This document shows, piece by piece, positions 10,088 to 20,058 of a stretch of 26,424 nt of DNA. Positions within the stretch are counted from its first letter, which is position 1, and each line of letters begins with the position of its first letter. A program made the position numbers and the translations under genes. The DNA is from Chromera velia (lineage: Eukaryota > Sar > Chromeraceae). Below the pieces are notes generated by a model that worked only from the letters and a program-made list of their open reading frames with translations, ran no database searches and had not been told where the DNA came from. Where the stretch lies: positions 17,596 through 44,019 of the forward strand of contig JAHBMJ010000594.1 in NCBI GenBank assembly GCA_018398765.1, read 5' to 3'.

Positions 10088-11991
10088 TCAATGGGAAGTG
10101 CATTTTTGTGGAGGGCAATGAGAACGTTCTGTTCTTACACAAAGATCGAGACACTGACAAGCAAGTACCCGTGCACCTCTCTCTGGTCCTCCCAAGAGAC
10201 GCACCCACTTCTCTTCAAAGACCTCCAGCTCGTGCTTGTAGAAACTCGACAGGCTTTCAAATCCTAACCGAACTTGTGAGTCCGTGACCAGCGGTGCGTG
10301 CATTGTATTGGGCAGACTGAGCCCAAAGGGCTCATCATCACCCCTCGATGACACCGACTCCACACAATCCCCACCTCCCTCACACTTCTTTCCATTTGCA
10401 GTCTCGTCCATTGAGGTCTCAGACGCCTTTGGCGATTCATCGTCGAGAGAGAACTCGTCGATGTTCGGCAGGGTGTGGAAGTCAAACGCCAACAGGGCAG
10501 GCATCAGATCTCTGCAACCATCCACCCATTCATCTATCTTTCCATGCACCGCAGCAAGGATCTGCTTGAAATACAAGGATTCATTGCTAGAGCATCCGAC
10601 AAATCTGTGGCCGCAGGTGATGGGTGAGCGACAGGCAGCTTGACAGACTGTCCGCTTCCCATCTCTCTTTTCACGTACACAGAGATAAAGAAAGAAGGCA
10701 GGAAAGAGAGAGGGGGGGGGAGAGAGGGAGAGAGAGAGAGAGAGAGAGAAAGGAAGACAGACAGAAACAAACAAATAAAGAAACGAAGAAGAAACAAATA
10801 AATAAAAAAATAAAGGAAGGAAGGAAGGGCGGACGGAAAGAGAGAAATTTCAGACAGCAAAAAACGAACGGACGGACGGACGGACGGACGAACGAACGAA
10901 CGAAAGAAAGAAAGAAAGAAAGAGAGAACGAGGAAAGAAAGGCTCAGGCAGCTCAGCGAAAGAGAACGAGGAAAGAAAGGAAGAAAGAAAGAAAGAAAAT
11001 AACAAGACGGACACCCGATAGGTGGGCACGCAGACAGACAGAAAGAGACTCGAGTGACACTTGCGAATCTGCCAGCAGACAGGCGGACAGACCAGCGAGC
11101 CTACCTGTGGATGCATAGCTCTTGCGATTCTTTTGCCGTTTCTCGTTGCCCGCTGGATGCATCGAGACACTTTCGGCTTGCCGCTGCATATCGAAGTGCT
11201 TTCCCTTCCATGAGTGCTCTCGCGCTTGTTTTTGCCGTGAGCATCATGCCCCCGTCGAGAATCACGAAAACTCCCTCGTGACACAGATTCTCGTGGAATG
11301 CCCACTGGACAATATCCTTATGTAGATGTTCTGAAGAGGGAAGAGGAAGAGGTCTGTCGGGGGCGGCGGGAAAAAGAAGCGATGGGTGTCGATGAGCGAC
11401 TGCTGGAAAGAACCGACACACAATTTTCAACGTTTTACATTTCGCTTCCAACGAATCTCGTATTCGCATTTCTTTGTCCATGCTCTCTTCCTCGCTGAGG
11501 TCGAGATCGAAATACGCAATGTATCTGAAGGGACCTCGGAAGAATTTCTTCAGGAGAGCGTACTGAGTCTCCACACAGGTCTCCGATACCCGCCCGATGT
11601 GGATTCCTGCAAACACCACCGTTTCGTCTCTGAAGGCGGTCATGAAGTTCTCCATCCTCCCGGGCTTCAGCTTGTCATTGGCCAGACCTCTGTTATCCTT
11701 TGGGAACAGAATATTTTCTGTCCGATCTCCGCAGAGTCTTCTCCTCCCCCTCTGAGGAGGTGTCTGATCAGAGTCCAGAACGTAGACGGGCCCTCGAGGC
11801 AACGGGGGTCGTCTCTGGTCTCGGAGGCAGGACGGTGCGAAGACTAGAAAGACGAAAAACTGTGCCACGCTCATCAGCAAAAGCGGTGGAATAAGAAGGG
11901 CGGAGCGGTCCAAGACCCCGCGCCAAGATGAAAAAGCGCGCCTCGCACACGGACTTAGAAGGCTAGTCATTTTCGTGCGCAGAATGCCCAA
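10088..11991 (-). CDS. Unrecognised single-pass (type II-like) membrane protein, two exons
   Basis: Exon 1 is 11991 down to 11105 and exon 2 is 10604 down to 10088 (TGA at 10090-10088), joined in phase 2. The donor is CACAG|GTAGGC and the acceptor GGCCACAG|A. The spliced frame is 467 aa. Residues about 30-52 form one hydrophobic segment after a basic N-terminus, suggesting a signal anchor with the C-terminal part in the lumen. Residues 123-165 (ETVVFAGIHIGRVSETC; YIAYFDLDL) and 228-251 (VQWAFHENLC; VFVILDGGMML) look like a folded alpha/beta domain of a Golgi glycosyltransferase-like kind, but no canonical DXD can be assigned, so the enzyme class is a guess. The second half of exon 2 is acidic and Ser-rich. 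A Met at codon 8 is an alternative start. Additional introns cannot be excluded. Confidence 0.6.
10605..11104 (-). repeat. Purine/pyrimidine-rich intron of the membrane-protein gene
   Basis: The intron is almost wholly GA-rich on the plus strand: AGAGAG near 10720-10750, GGAC units at about 10870-10890, and GAAC and GAAA units to about 10925 and again near 10980-11000. In the transcript it is therefore a long polypyrimidine tract ending about 90 nt before the 3' splice site. Confidence 0.8.
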
Positions 11992-12746
11992 ATCCGATCG
12001 AATGCGGGTGAGTTGGAACTCTGAGGGATCTGGAATCGATATGCAGAGAAGTGTTTGCGGCCGAGGCTCATGCCGTCAATGGATCTCCTTTTTCTGAACT
12101 TCGAATGTTACAGTTTTGCTGGATTTCTGGGTTTCAGTTTAAAGGAATCACCTCGTGGTGGTCAATCGCACAATTTCTGGCCGCTTTAAAAATCCCTCTA
12201 CACATCAAGTAAGAGAGAGACACCTACAAGACCCTGGCCCAGAGCATATGACTGCGATTCGAAGATCTCACATCAGAGCGCTTGAACTCAGCCTTTCCGA
12301 GTTCCTTCCTTTGGTGACAATTTGGTGTTGCTTTGTGTTGCAGCGCGCGGTTCGGCATTTTTCACACATGCATTCGAGGCGCCGTTCCCGCTTTTGCTGC
12401 GTGTTCGCACGGAGGGAACGCGTCTTTGCGGGGCAGAAAAAATCGGAAAAAAAGGTGGCACTTACAGTTTGTTGCGCGGGACCCCTCTCCCCGCGTTCCC
12501 CCCTCAATCGCGCATGCACCTCGTCGCCGCGTGTGCAGAGTTTGCCGTCTCGCTCGTGCAGAGTTGAAGGCTCGATCCCGGAGACGCCCGAAAGTATAGA
12601 CGAGTTCCTGAATTCTTAATCAAGATCGCCCCCTTGCTCTCTTTGCGGTTGTTGGCTCACGTCCTGCCATCGAAAGAAGTCAACAGAGTGGGAAGCACAC
12701 TGACTTGGCGGGCGCACTCCACACTTTTCACACAACCCTATACAGA
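11992..12746. promoter_or_regulatory. Divergent intergenic region, probable promoters
   Basis: These 755 bp separate the start codons of the minus-strand membrane-protein gene and the plus-strand LHC gene, so they should hold both promoters. No consensus TATA box at a conventional distance was identified with confidence. TTTAAAAA occurs near 12184 and CCCTATACAG lies just before the LHC start. Several short frames overlap the region but none looks like a gene. Confidence 0.45.
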
Positions 12747-13686
12747 ATGAAGGCCGTGCTTTCAATCTGCGCCGTCGCTCTGTCTTCGGTTGGGACGGAG
12801 GTGAGTGGTCCCTTCTCTCAATGTGGGTATGCTGCGCTTTTTCTCCCTTTGACCGACTTCTGTTGTCCTTCTTGCAGGCATTCGCTCCCACCAATGTGCT
12901 CTCCAGATCACGAACAGCAGACTCCAGCCTGAGTGCAAAGAGCGAGGCCATGCCCTTCATGGAACGCCCAGAGAGACTTCCCACAGGATGGGTCAGTCAG
13001 TGAGTCAGTTGGTGGGGCAGTTGGTGAGTCTTTCTGTTGTGGGGCTTTTTTTTGTTGCGTTTGTATCACGCATGGGTTTCGTCACGAGGATGCGAGATGC
13101 CTCTACCGTTCATGTAGTGCGTGTGTCTGTCTAGTGCCGTGTGTCTGTCTGACTCTTTACCCAAGACGTAAGGACACTTCCGGTGATTCGCTTTTCTGGC
13201 CCTCTTCTGATCGACCTGCCTCTTTGCGCCAAGCTCACGCAATTACAATGTGGCCATCTGCGCGCCTTGACGACAAACTCACCACACGCGTCCACCCGTT
13301 CACTACCTGCCTGCTTGCTTGCCTTCCTTCCTTCCTGTCTGATGATTTTCACACTCTGTGTCCGGACGCTCCAGCATTAGCAGTGCCCTTCTCGACGGCT
13401 GCTAGCAGGACGGAGCGTGTGGGTGTTCCGACAGCATCCACACAGGCAGGCGCATGCACAGGGAGGAGAGAAGCAAAGTGTGCAAGGGATGACATTTCCT
13501 CTCTCCCGTTTCGTGCGCACTTTCCCTCTTTTCGTTCGTTCTTCTGTACCTTTTGTCAGCCTGCATGCCTGTTTGTGGTATAAACATGAAACTGGAAAGG
13601 CGCGAGAAAAAGAAAAGGAAGAAAGCGGTCTGTATTTCTGTTCTCCTTCTCTCTACGTAAACGTCCCTCGCTCTCTGTCTTTCTGT

Positions 13687-13763
<77 letters not shown>

Positions 13764-16076
13764 CGCGCGCGCAGGCAGGAGACAAGGGGTTTGACCCTCT
13801 TGGGTTCTCAAGCGTTTCCACAAAGACGAACATGAACTATCTTCGGGAAGCAGAGATTAAACATGGACGCGTTTGCATGATGGCAACTCTCGGGTGAGTG
13901 CTTTCTACCGTTCTGCCTACACATCCAAAGCAGCTGCGTGTGGTTGACGAGCGGCGACAGCAGCTGGAGGTTCCTTCGCTCTCCGTCCTTCTCCGAAAGA
14001 CGTTGATCAAGTTTCTTTCTGACTCTCCTCTGCGTGGCCTCTCGAAAAAACAGTCAAATATTGCTTTTCAGCGTTTTCAATTGCATGTTATTGTGCTCTG
14101 GGACAGCAGATGCCGACTGTGGCCGTGTTGGAAAGCGGCCTTGCACGCATGAAAGCCCAATAAAGTGTGTCTGCATTCGCGCCAGTCCTCGCACCGTGTG
14201 TTTTGCGTACGCTGCAGGACCATGCAGGTTTCCAGATGGTCTTTGTCGCGTGTGTATGGAGCTTGTTCATGCCTGAATTCCTGTCTTAATTGTGTGTGTG
14301 CATGCAGGTTTGTGGCAGTGGACTGCGGATTTGTCGCCCCCCAGTTCGAAAAGGTCTCTTCGTTGAAGGCGCACGACGCGAACCTCGGGTGGATGGCCCT
14401 GATTTTTCTCCTTGTCGGAACGATCGAAATCTTCACAGCCAAGCTGATTGGAGATCCCGACAGGGAGCCTGGCAACTTCGGTTGGTTGGTTGGGGGGCTG
14501 GTTTTTGCATTTTTGACTGGCTTTGGGAATTTTTGACTGGCTTTGGGCATTTTTGACTTGCTTTGGGCATTTTTGACTTGCTTTGGGCATTTTTGACTTG
14601 CTTTGGGCATTTTTGACTGGCTTTGGGCATTTTTGACTTGCTTTGGGCATTTTTGACTTGCTTTGGGCATTTTTGACTTTTTTTGGGGGGTGGAAGGGGG
14701 GGCGGTAAGTGGGAGGACGGTTTGCAAGGAGCGCAGGAGTGAGTGATCAGATATTCGCTCATGAGGAGCCTCGGGTGTCTTATGAGACATGGGGCAATCA
14801 AAAACGGGGAGGAGACTGCGCGATGCATGGGTTTAAAAGAAACGAAAGAAAAAGAAAAAGGAAGAACAGAAGAAGAAGAAGAGGTTCGTCCAGAGGGAAG
14901 TCTGCAACTGTCTCGTTCCATCCTCTTTTTCTCTCTCTCTGAGACCGCTTCCGTTCCCCCTGTCTGCTGTTGGTTTCTCATCGATGCGAAAGGCCTTTTC
15001 TTTCACTCCTTTCTGCTGGTTTTCATCTTTACTCTCGGCTCCTTTCTCTCCCTCCATTTGCGTCCCTTGTGCATACAGGATTTGACCCCGCAGGGCTGGA
15101 GAAGTATGACAAGAAGGTGAGTGCGTTTACTTTCATACCTCCCTGAAAAAGAATTCTGTATGAAAGGAGAAGTATGACAAGAAGGTGAGAGGACCTAGAG
15201 GAAGAAAGAAAGAATGAAAGGAGGAAGCGATTCAGAAAGTCTGCAGTCCTTTCTCTGCTCTGCTTTTTTCTTCTCTGTTGTGATGGATTCTCGCATTCCC
15301 GTAAGTTCTCTTTGTACCTGTCTGCATTCTGGAATCCCCTTCTTTGTTCTTCGAAATACCAGCTACGGGAGATTTTTTTTATATCGCCCCCCCCCTTTTT
15401 TCTTTCAGTATTCCCTTCCTTTTCTCTTGAGTGACTGTCCCATTGTGGCGTAATACTGACAACCCAAGCTTTTTTCCTGAGTTCTTTTCCACCACAGCCA
15501 CTCTCGATCTGCTTCCGGTCCCCCCTTTCTCTCTTCCTTCTTCCCTTCCTCGCCATTCGACTGCGACTTGAGCAATTCAACGAAGAGCGAATTCAAATTC
15601 TAGATTCATGATGGTTGCTTCTCTCTCTGTCTCTCTGTTTGCCTCCCTTCCTGTCTCTCTGTTTGTTTCTTTGATTGATCTTTCAGGGCACTTTCAGGGA
15701 AAACGAGATCACCCACGGACGTGCCGCCATGCTCGCATTTTCCGGTCAGTTAATTCAGGTATATCAGTAGACTCAGTTGAAGGAAGCGAGCTCAACCAGG
15801 ACGTGGAAGTTGAGGAAGGACGCTTTTGTCCAACTTTCATTTCAATACAGTAAGTGCAGCTTCAAACTAGCTGTATGCTGTTTGTTTTTGGACACCAAAG
15901 ACATCCAGTGGCTCGATCCTTTCTGCATCCATGGTGGTGCATTCGTAGCATTCTTCTTCTTTTCGTTGATTTGTGTATCATTTGCTTGTCTGTCTGGATG
16001 GATGCATGCAGGCATTGTGACACAGTCTGCGCTGTTCAACACCGGGTTCCCCTATTTCGGGAACTTCGGATCCTAA
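12747..16076 (+). CDS. Chlorophyll a/c-type light-harvesting protein, plastid-targeted, seven exons
   Basis: Exons are 12747-12800, 12878-12991, 13775-13893, 14308-14480, 15079-15116, 15687-15744 and 16012-16076. All junctions are GT-AG and the phases agree, giving 206 aa, normal for the family. Residues 1-19 are a signal peptide and are followed by FAPTN, the Phe-first transit peptide typical of red-lineage secondary plastids. The mature domain has DKGFDPLGF (59-67). Helix A contains REAEIKHGR with ligands E83 and H86 and partner R88. Helix B is about 120-142. The GNFGFDPAGL loop is 151-160. Helix C contains [16 protein letters not shown] (171-186). The product binds chlorophyll and carotenoid in thylakoids and feeds a photosystem. 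Helix C has His176 where Asn is usual. Exon 5 carries a duplicated donor (see element at 15098). FCP/Lhcr-type subfamily not resolved. Confidence 0.93.
13684..13773 (+). repeat. 90-bp alternating pyrimidine-purine tract abutting a 3' splice site
   Basis: (TA)n, then (TG)n, then (CG)n run without a break in alternation from 13684 to 13773. The next base completes the AG of the LHC exon 3 acceptor. The tract replaces the usual polypyrimidine run. Such DNA is prone to form Z-DNA. Confidence 0.95.
14501..14680 (+). repeat. 20-bp minisatellite in LHC intron 4
   Basis: Nine head-to-tail units of CTTTGGGCATTTTTGACTTG occur, with small variants (ACTGG or ACTTG; GGAAT or GGCAT). The array begins 20 bp after the exon 4 donor. 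There are no spacers, so it is not a CRISPR array. Because the unit is 20 bp, all three frames are sampled in turn and a long false minus-strand frame arises. Confidence 0.97.
15098..15189. mobile_element. Splice-junction element, copy A (LHC intron 5 donor)
   Basis: A 24-bp perfect direct repeat (15098-15121 and 15166-15189) flanks a 44-bp insert (15122-15165). The repeat consists of the last 19 nt of LHC exon 5 plus GTGAG of the intron. The insert starts TGCGTTTACTTTCATAC and ends GTATGAAA, a shortened inverted end. Use of the second donor would read through GTGAGTGCG and hit TGA at 15145-15147 in frame, so the first donor must be the working one. Confidence 0.85.
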
Positions 16077-17875
16077 GCGGCTGGCTGGCTGGCCTTCTTC
16101 TCCTTAAGTGCCGTCTTCCCTTTTCTCCTTTCTTCTTTCTTCTCTTTTTTTGAGTGGAGAAAAAGAGAAAGAGAGAGAGAGAGAGAGAGCAGGGGAAAGG
16201 GGGACAGGGAAGATCAGGAAGGTACCCTGGATGGTGTCTGTTTGGGGTGGCGCTTCCTTTTTTGTTTCCGGTGTCTGTCTTTTTCTCTCTCTCTCTGCCT
16301 GTATGTCTCTCTTACTGTCTGGATTCAGGATTCAGCCAGGAGTGAGGAGGGGAGCAGAGGGCATTCGAAAGGGGAAGAGCAGAGCACGCGGCCTGTCTCT
16401 TTCTGGGCAGGGTGTGAAACCTCTTTGTTGCTTTCGATGTTGAATGAGTGAAATGTATCTTTCCACATATGAATGGATGAATGAATAAATGGATAGTTGG
16501 GTGGTTGTACGGGGAAGACTTGTGCATATTTCTTTGTTGCAAGGGAATCTTTCAGGAGACGAGCGAGGAGGGACGGTGGAGGAAGACTGGTGTGCCTTTT
16601 TTGTCTGTTGTATTGATCGAGTCTGAACGAAAATGATTGACTCCCGTGATCGCTGGAGATCTCCCTACCTTCGGCTTGTAGCTCTATCGGATGGATAGAC
16701 GGAAGGGAACGGATTGAATGAGACGGGAAGAGGGAGAGATGACTCAATGTGTCGCTTGTTCTTTGTCAGCCCGGAGGTTGAACGAAGCAAACGGAACAAA
16801 AACAGAGGAAAGAGCAAAGGTCGAGTCCACTCTGCAGTAGTGGAGACGAAAGAAGAGACCTGAGGCCGATCATCGCACTAGTAGATCCGGAACTGCGCTT
16901 GTTGACTTTGCTTAGGAAGGGAAGGGAAGGGAAGGGAAGGAAAAGCGATAAGTGCAGCACATGCATGGTCTCCATATGCAAGAATACGGTGAGGGACCCA
17001 AAGCGTGTATATGAAGAGAATTGAAGAAGAAGAAGAAGGGAGCAGGGATCGAGAAAAGAAAGACGAGATAGGAGCAGACGGCGGCAAGGGACGGGTACCC
17101 CTCTCTTTGGAGGGCTTCCTTTCTTCCCGCCTGAGTCGCGTGTCTCTGAGTCCTCGATCTTCTCTTTTTTTACTTCCTGCATGAGGACGCAAAAAGGGGA
17201 CGTGCGTGCACGCGGTATACAGATCTGCATGTCAACGAGGCGGACAAGCAGAACACTTTTTGAGCGCAGGGTCGTAAATCATACACAAGAAAAAACATGA
17301 ACTTCCGACGGTCTGGCGAATGAACACAAAAGAAGCTATAGAGTCACTGGGTCACACTGCCACATAGATTAATTATCATTGATTAATTAGAATTAGATGT
17401 AGCTAAAAACTGGTTTAGAGGCCTCGATCATTTTCTACATATAGCTCATTTTATTAGTAACTTTAGAGATGTGGTATATGAGTCATACATGGATTGACAG
17501 GTAGTAGCATTGGATACATATCAGTTTTTTTTTTTTTTAATTTTTTGCTATATAATATTTTTATGGCATTGGATTATACTAACTTTAAAGTTTATAGACT
17601 TGCATAGGTTTGCCTTTATAGTTTTATTGGGCTAGTTATTGGGCTCGATCGTTTGGCGGCGTCAGTTTGGCTTAATAAAAACTTCAGTCTTCAAACTATT
17701 AAGTTGAAACTAAAAATAATTCCTAATATCCTATACATTCAAAATTCAATAACTTTAATTTATTAGTTCAGTTATTAATGCTTAGTGACTAAATAGAAAT
17801 ATGCGTACTAAGAATGTTTTAATGGGTGATGAACATCCAATATACACTCTAATAGTGACTCTATAGTATACACCG
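16077..17875. other. Intergenic region downstream of LHC
   Basis: It holds a GA-rich run near 16150-16200, GGAA repeats at about 16915-16940, and purine-rich text to 17100. A shift to AT-rich DNA follows from about 17280. Frames on both strands are low-complexity Ser/Leu/Phe strings. A gene is not supported. ATGAATGAATAAATGG near 16475 includes a possible AATAAA. Confidence 0.4.
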
Positions 17876-17877
17876 GT

Positions 17878-19083
17878 GTTAAACCTAGTGCTAGGCGTGG
17901 TTTATACATACATATATACATTAAATTCTGTCCATCAAGAATGTATGTATGTATATATATAATGTATGTAAACTAATGTTATAAAAGTTATTTTCAAAAC
18001 TAAATTCTTGATAATGCCTAGGACAATGCCAGTTAAGTTCCTACTCAAGTTTATACAGTCAGTTTAGTAGTTGGTCTATTACCAAACTAGTGACAATTTG
18101 ACACTGACAAACAAGGAGAGGACTTATATGCTGAGCTAGACCTGAGCTAGAAAATTAGTAGAAATTAAATTTAATTTAGTTTTTTTAGCTAAATACTTCA
18201 TGCAAAAAGCTGGTATGAAAACTTATTATTAAAAAGTTTAAGTAGGAGTCACTACACTGTAGGATAGCTGATAGTATGGTTTGAAAGCAAACAAAACGGA
18301 CACTCCATCGATAGATTCGGTTTTCCGTACGCAACGAAGAACCTCTAACTTTATTGATCTGTTCTTAGGTTCCAGGAAAACTCTTTTTGATAGTCGGATG
18401 CTACTTACTGACTTCACAACGTCAATAATTCCTAATTTTTCCAGGACCTCTATCGCTGCTCTCTCCTCCTGTCATCGTTTTTTCCCCTTTCTCCCACCTT
18501 CTGCATCAACACCCATAGCTGTAGCTGCAGCTGCAGAGGCTGCAGTAGGCTGAGCACTCACCAGTGGCTGGACATCATCTCTCTCCGTCTTCATCCATAC
18601 AATGGTCTTCTCTATTAAAATAGAAGCCTCATAGTCACTCTTACCAGGCCCGCCCACTCTAACTCTATCTGATCGCGTTGCCTTGGCTAGCTAAAAAATT
18701 TATGACCAGTGCCGCTGCGCCAGTCAAGTTTAAGTCTCTCTGCCACTTCTATTCTGCATTCAAGATGAGACCAATCGCTTCGAGCTCTCTCTCCTAGTTA
18801 AGCACAACTAGCCGCCCAAACTTGTCCTTCCCCCCTTCTCCTTCTGCGTTGACTTTGATTAGCACAGGGCGACACTCTTCTTCTTTCTTACCTTCTCCGT
18901 CTGTCACCGTCCATGGCTCCCAGTCTTTATCAGACTCTGAATCCGATTCCCTCTGTATTACCTCTGTTACTATTTTTTTGAATATAGTCTTTATATACAT
19001 TGTGTATACATTACATTCTCCAAGTGCAGAATGTACGTAAGAATGTATGTATGTATAAACCACGCCTAGACCTAGTGTTAAAC
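17878..19083. mobile_element. 1.2-kb inverted-repeat-bounded element
   Basis: A 23-bp perfect inverted match (17891-17913 against 19047-19069; core CTAGGCGTGGTTTATACAT) is extended outward by imperfect GTTAAAC/GTTTAAC strings to about 17878 and 19083. Inside each arm lie ATGTATGTA and ATTCTG motifs. The interior contains minus-strand coding-like text. This could be a non-autonomous DNA element, or two copies of a short repeat flanking unrelated DNA. Confidence 0.5.
18281..19020 (-). pseudogene. Decayed transposon-type coding relic
   Basis: On the minus strand three protein-like pieces occur in order: ESDSESDKDWEPWTVTDGEG and VNAEGEGGKDKFGRLVVLN ending at 18796; GKSDYEASILIEKTIVWMK from about 18650 with an Ala-rich tail; and EVLEKLGIIDVVKSV and LEPKNRSIKLEVLR from about 18450 to 18320. 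They are in different frames and broken by stops. The last resembles the RNA-binding ORF1 region of non-LTR elements (basic NRSIKLEV), a weak impression only. No polymerase or transposase motif is visible. Confidence 0.3.
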
Positions 19084-19390
19084 TGCATTTCAGACTAGAT
19101 TTCAGAGCTGTCGCCACATCTTTAAAATCCCAGGGGGCTTAGTCCCTCAATGTCCCTGACAGATCTCACAGATTGATGGCCGAGACCCTTCAAGAGGGAC
19201 ACTACTACAGCTGCAATCTTCTAGTGATAGAAATGGCTGCATGTCCCTAGCTCTTGAACGAACACAAAATCCCCGACTGCATGATACTTCCGATCCCTCC
19301 CTAAACCTCAGTCTCCCAAACTTACATTTTTCTTTTCCTTCTCTGGCAAGAACTTCTTACGTGCATGCGCTTTTCTCCTATCTGACTCTC

Positions 19391-20022
19391 TCAGAATTTG
19401 GAGTAGTCCATCTTGCTCTCCAGCTTTTTGTTTTCAGAGATCTTTCGCGCTGCCTGCACCAGAATCCATCAAAAGAAAAACTGACAGACGCAGACTTTAC
19501 GTTCAAGGTAACGACGATTGAGGAAACGAGCGAATCAATCATGAAAAGTCAAAAGGTACACGTCCAAACCATGGGAGGACTCTAGACAGATCGGAAAAGG
19601 TTAGAAGGCGAAAAAGAAAAAACGCCCAGAGCATCTCAAGTGAGGAATTTCACCGTTCTCTTCCTTCCTTTCTTTCTTGCTTCCTTCCTTCCTTCCTTCC
19701 TTCCTTTCTTTCTTTCTTTCTTTCTTTCTTTTTTGCTTCCTTCCTTTCTTGCTTCCTTCCTTTCTTTCTTCCTTTCTTCCTTTCTTTCTTTCTTTCTTTC
19801 TTTTTTGCTTTCTTTCTTTCTTTCTTTCTTTCTTCCTTTCTCTTTCTCTCTCTCTCACACACACACACTCTGTCTCTCGGTCTACTTCTGTACACACGTG
19901 CACAAACGGAAATATACATAGACAGATAGGTAGAGAGCGAAAGAGAGATAGAGAGAGATCGAGGGAGGGAAGGAGAGGGAGATAAATACATAGATAGAGA
20001 GGAAGAGAGACAGCGACGAAAC

Positions 20023-20058
<36 letters not shown>

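Noticed and set aside
12155..12619. 154-codon plus-strand frame in the divergent promoter region
   Set aside because: No recognisable motif, overlapping open frames in other phases, and a position between two divergent starts; it could be an unrecognised small gene but there is no support.
14501..14680. Possible CRISPR array from regular 20-bp repeats
   Set aside because: Units are contiguous without spacers, and the DNA is an intron of a eukaryotic gene.
14267..14981. Minus-strand frame with repeated [18 protein letters not shown] units, resembling a repeat protein
   Set aside because: It is the translation of a 20-bp minisatellite within LHC intron 4 and runs antisense to LHC exon 4. Only the repeat gives the appearance of a protein.
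16766..17230. 154-codon minus-strand frame downstream of LHC
   Set aside because: Low-complexity Ser/Leu/Phe text from purine-rich DNA, with no domain and no splice-linked partner.
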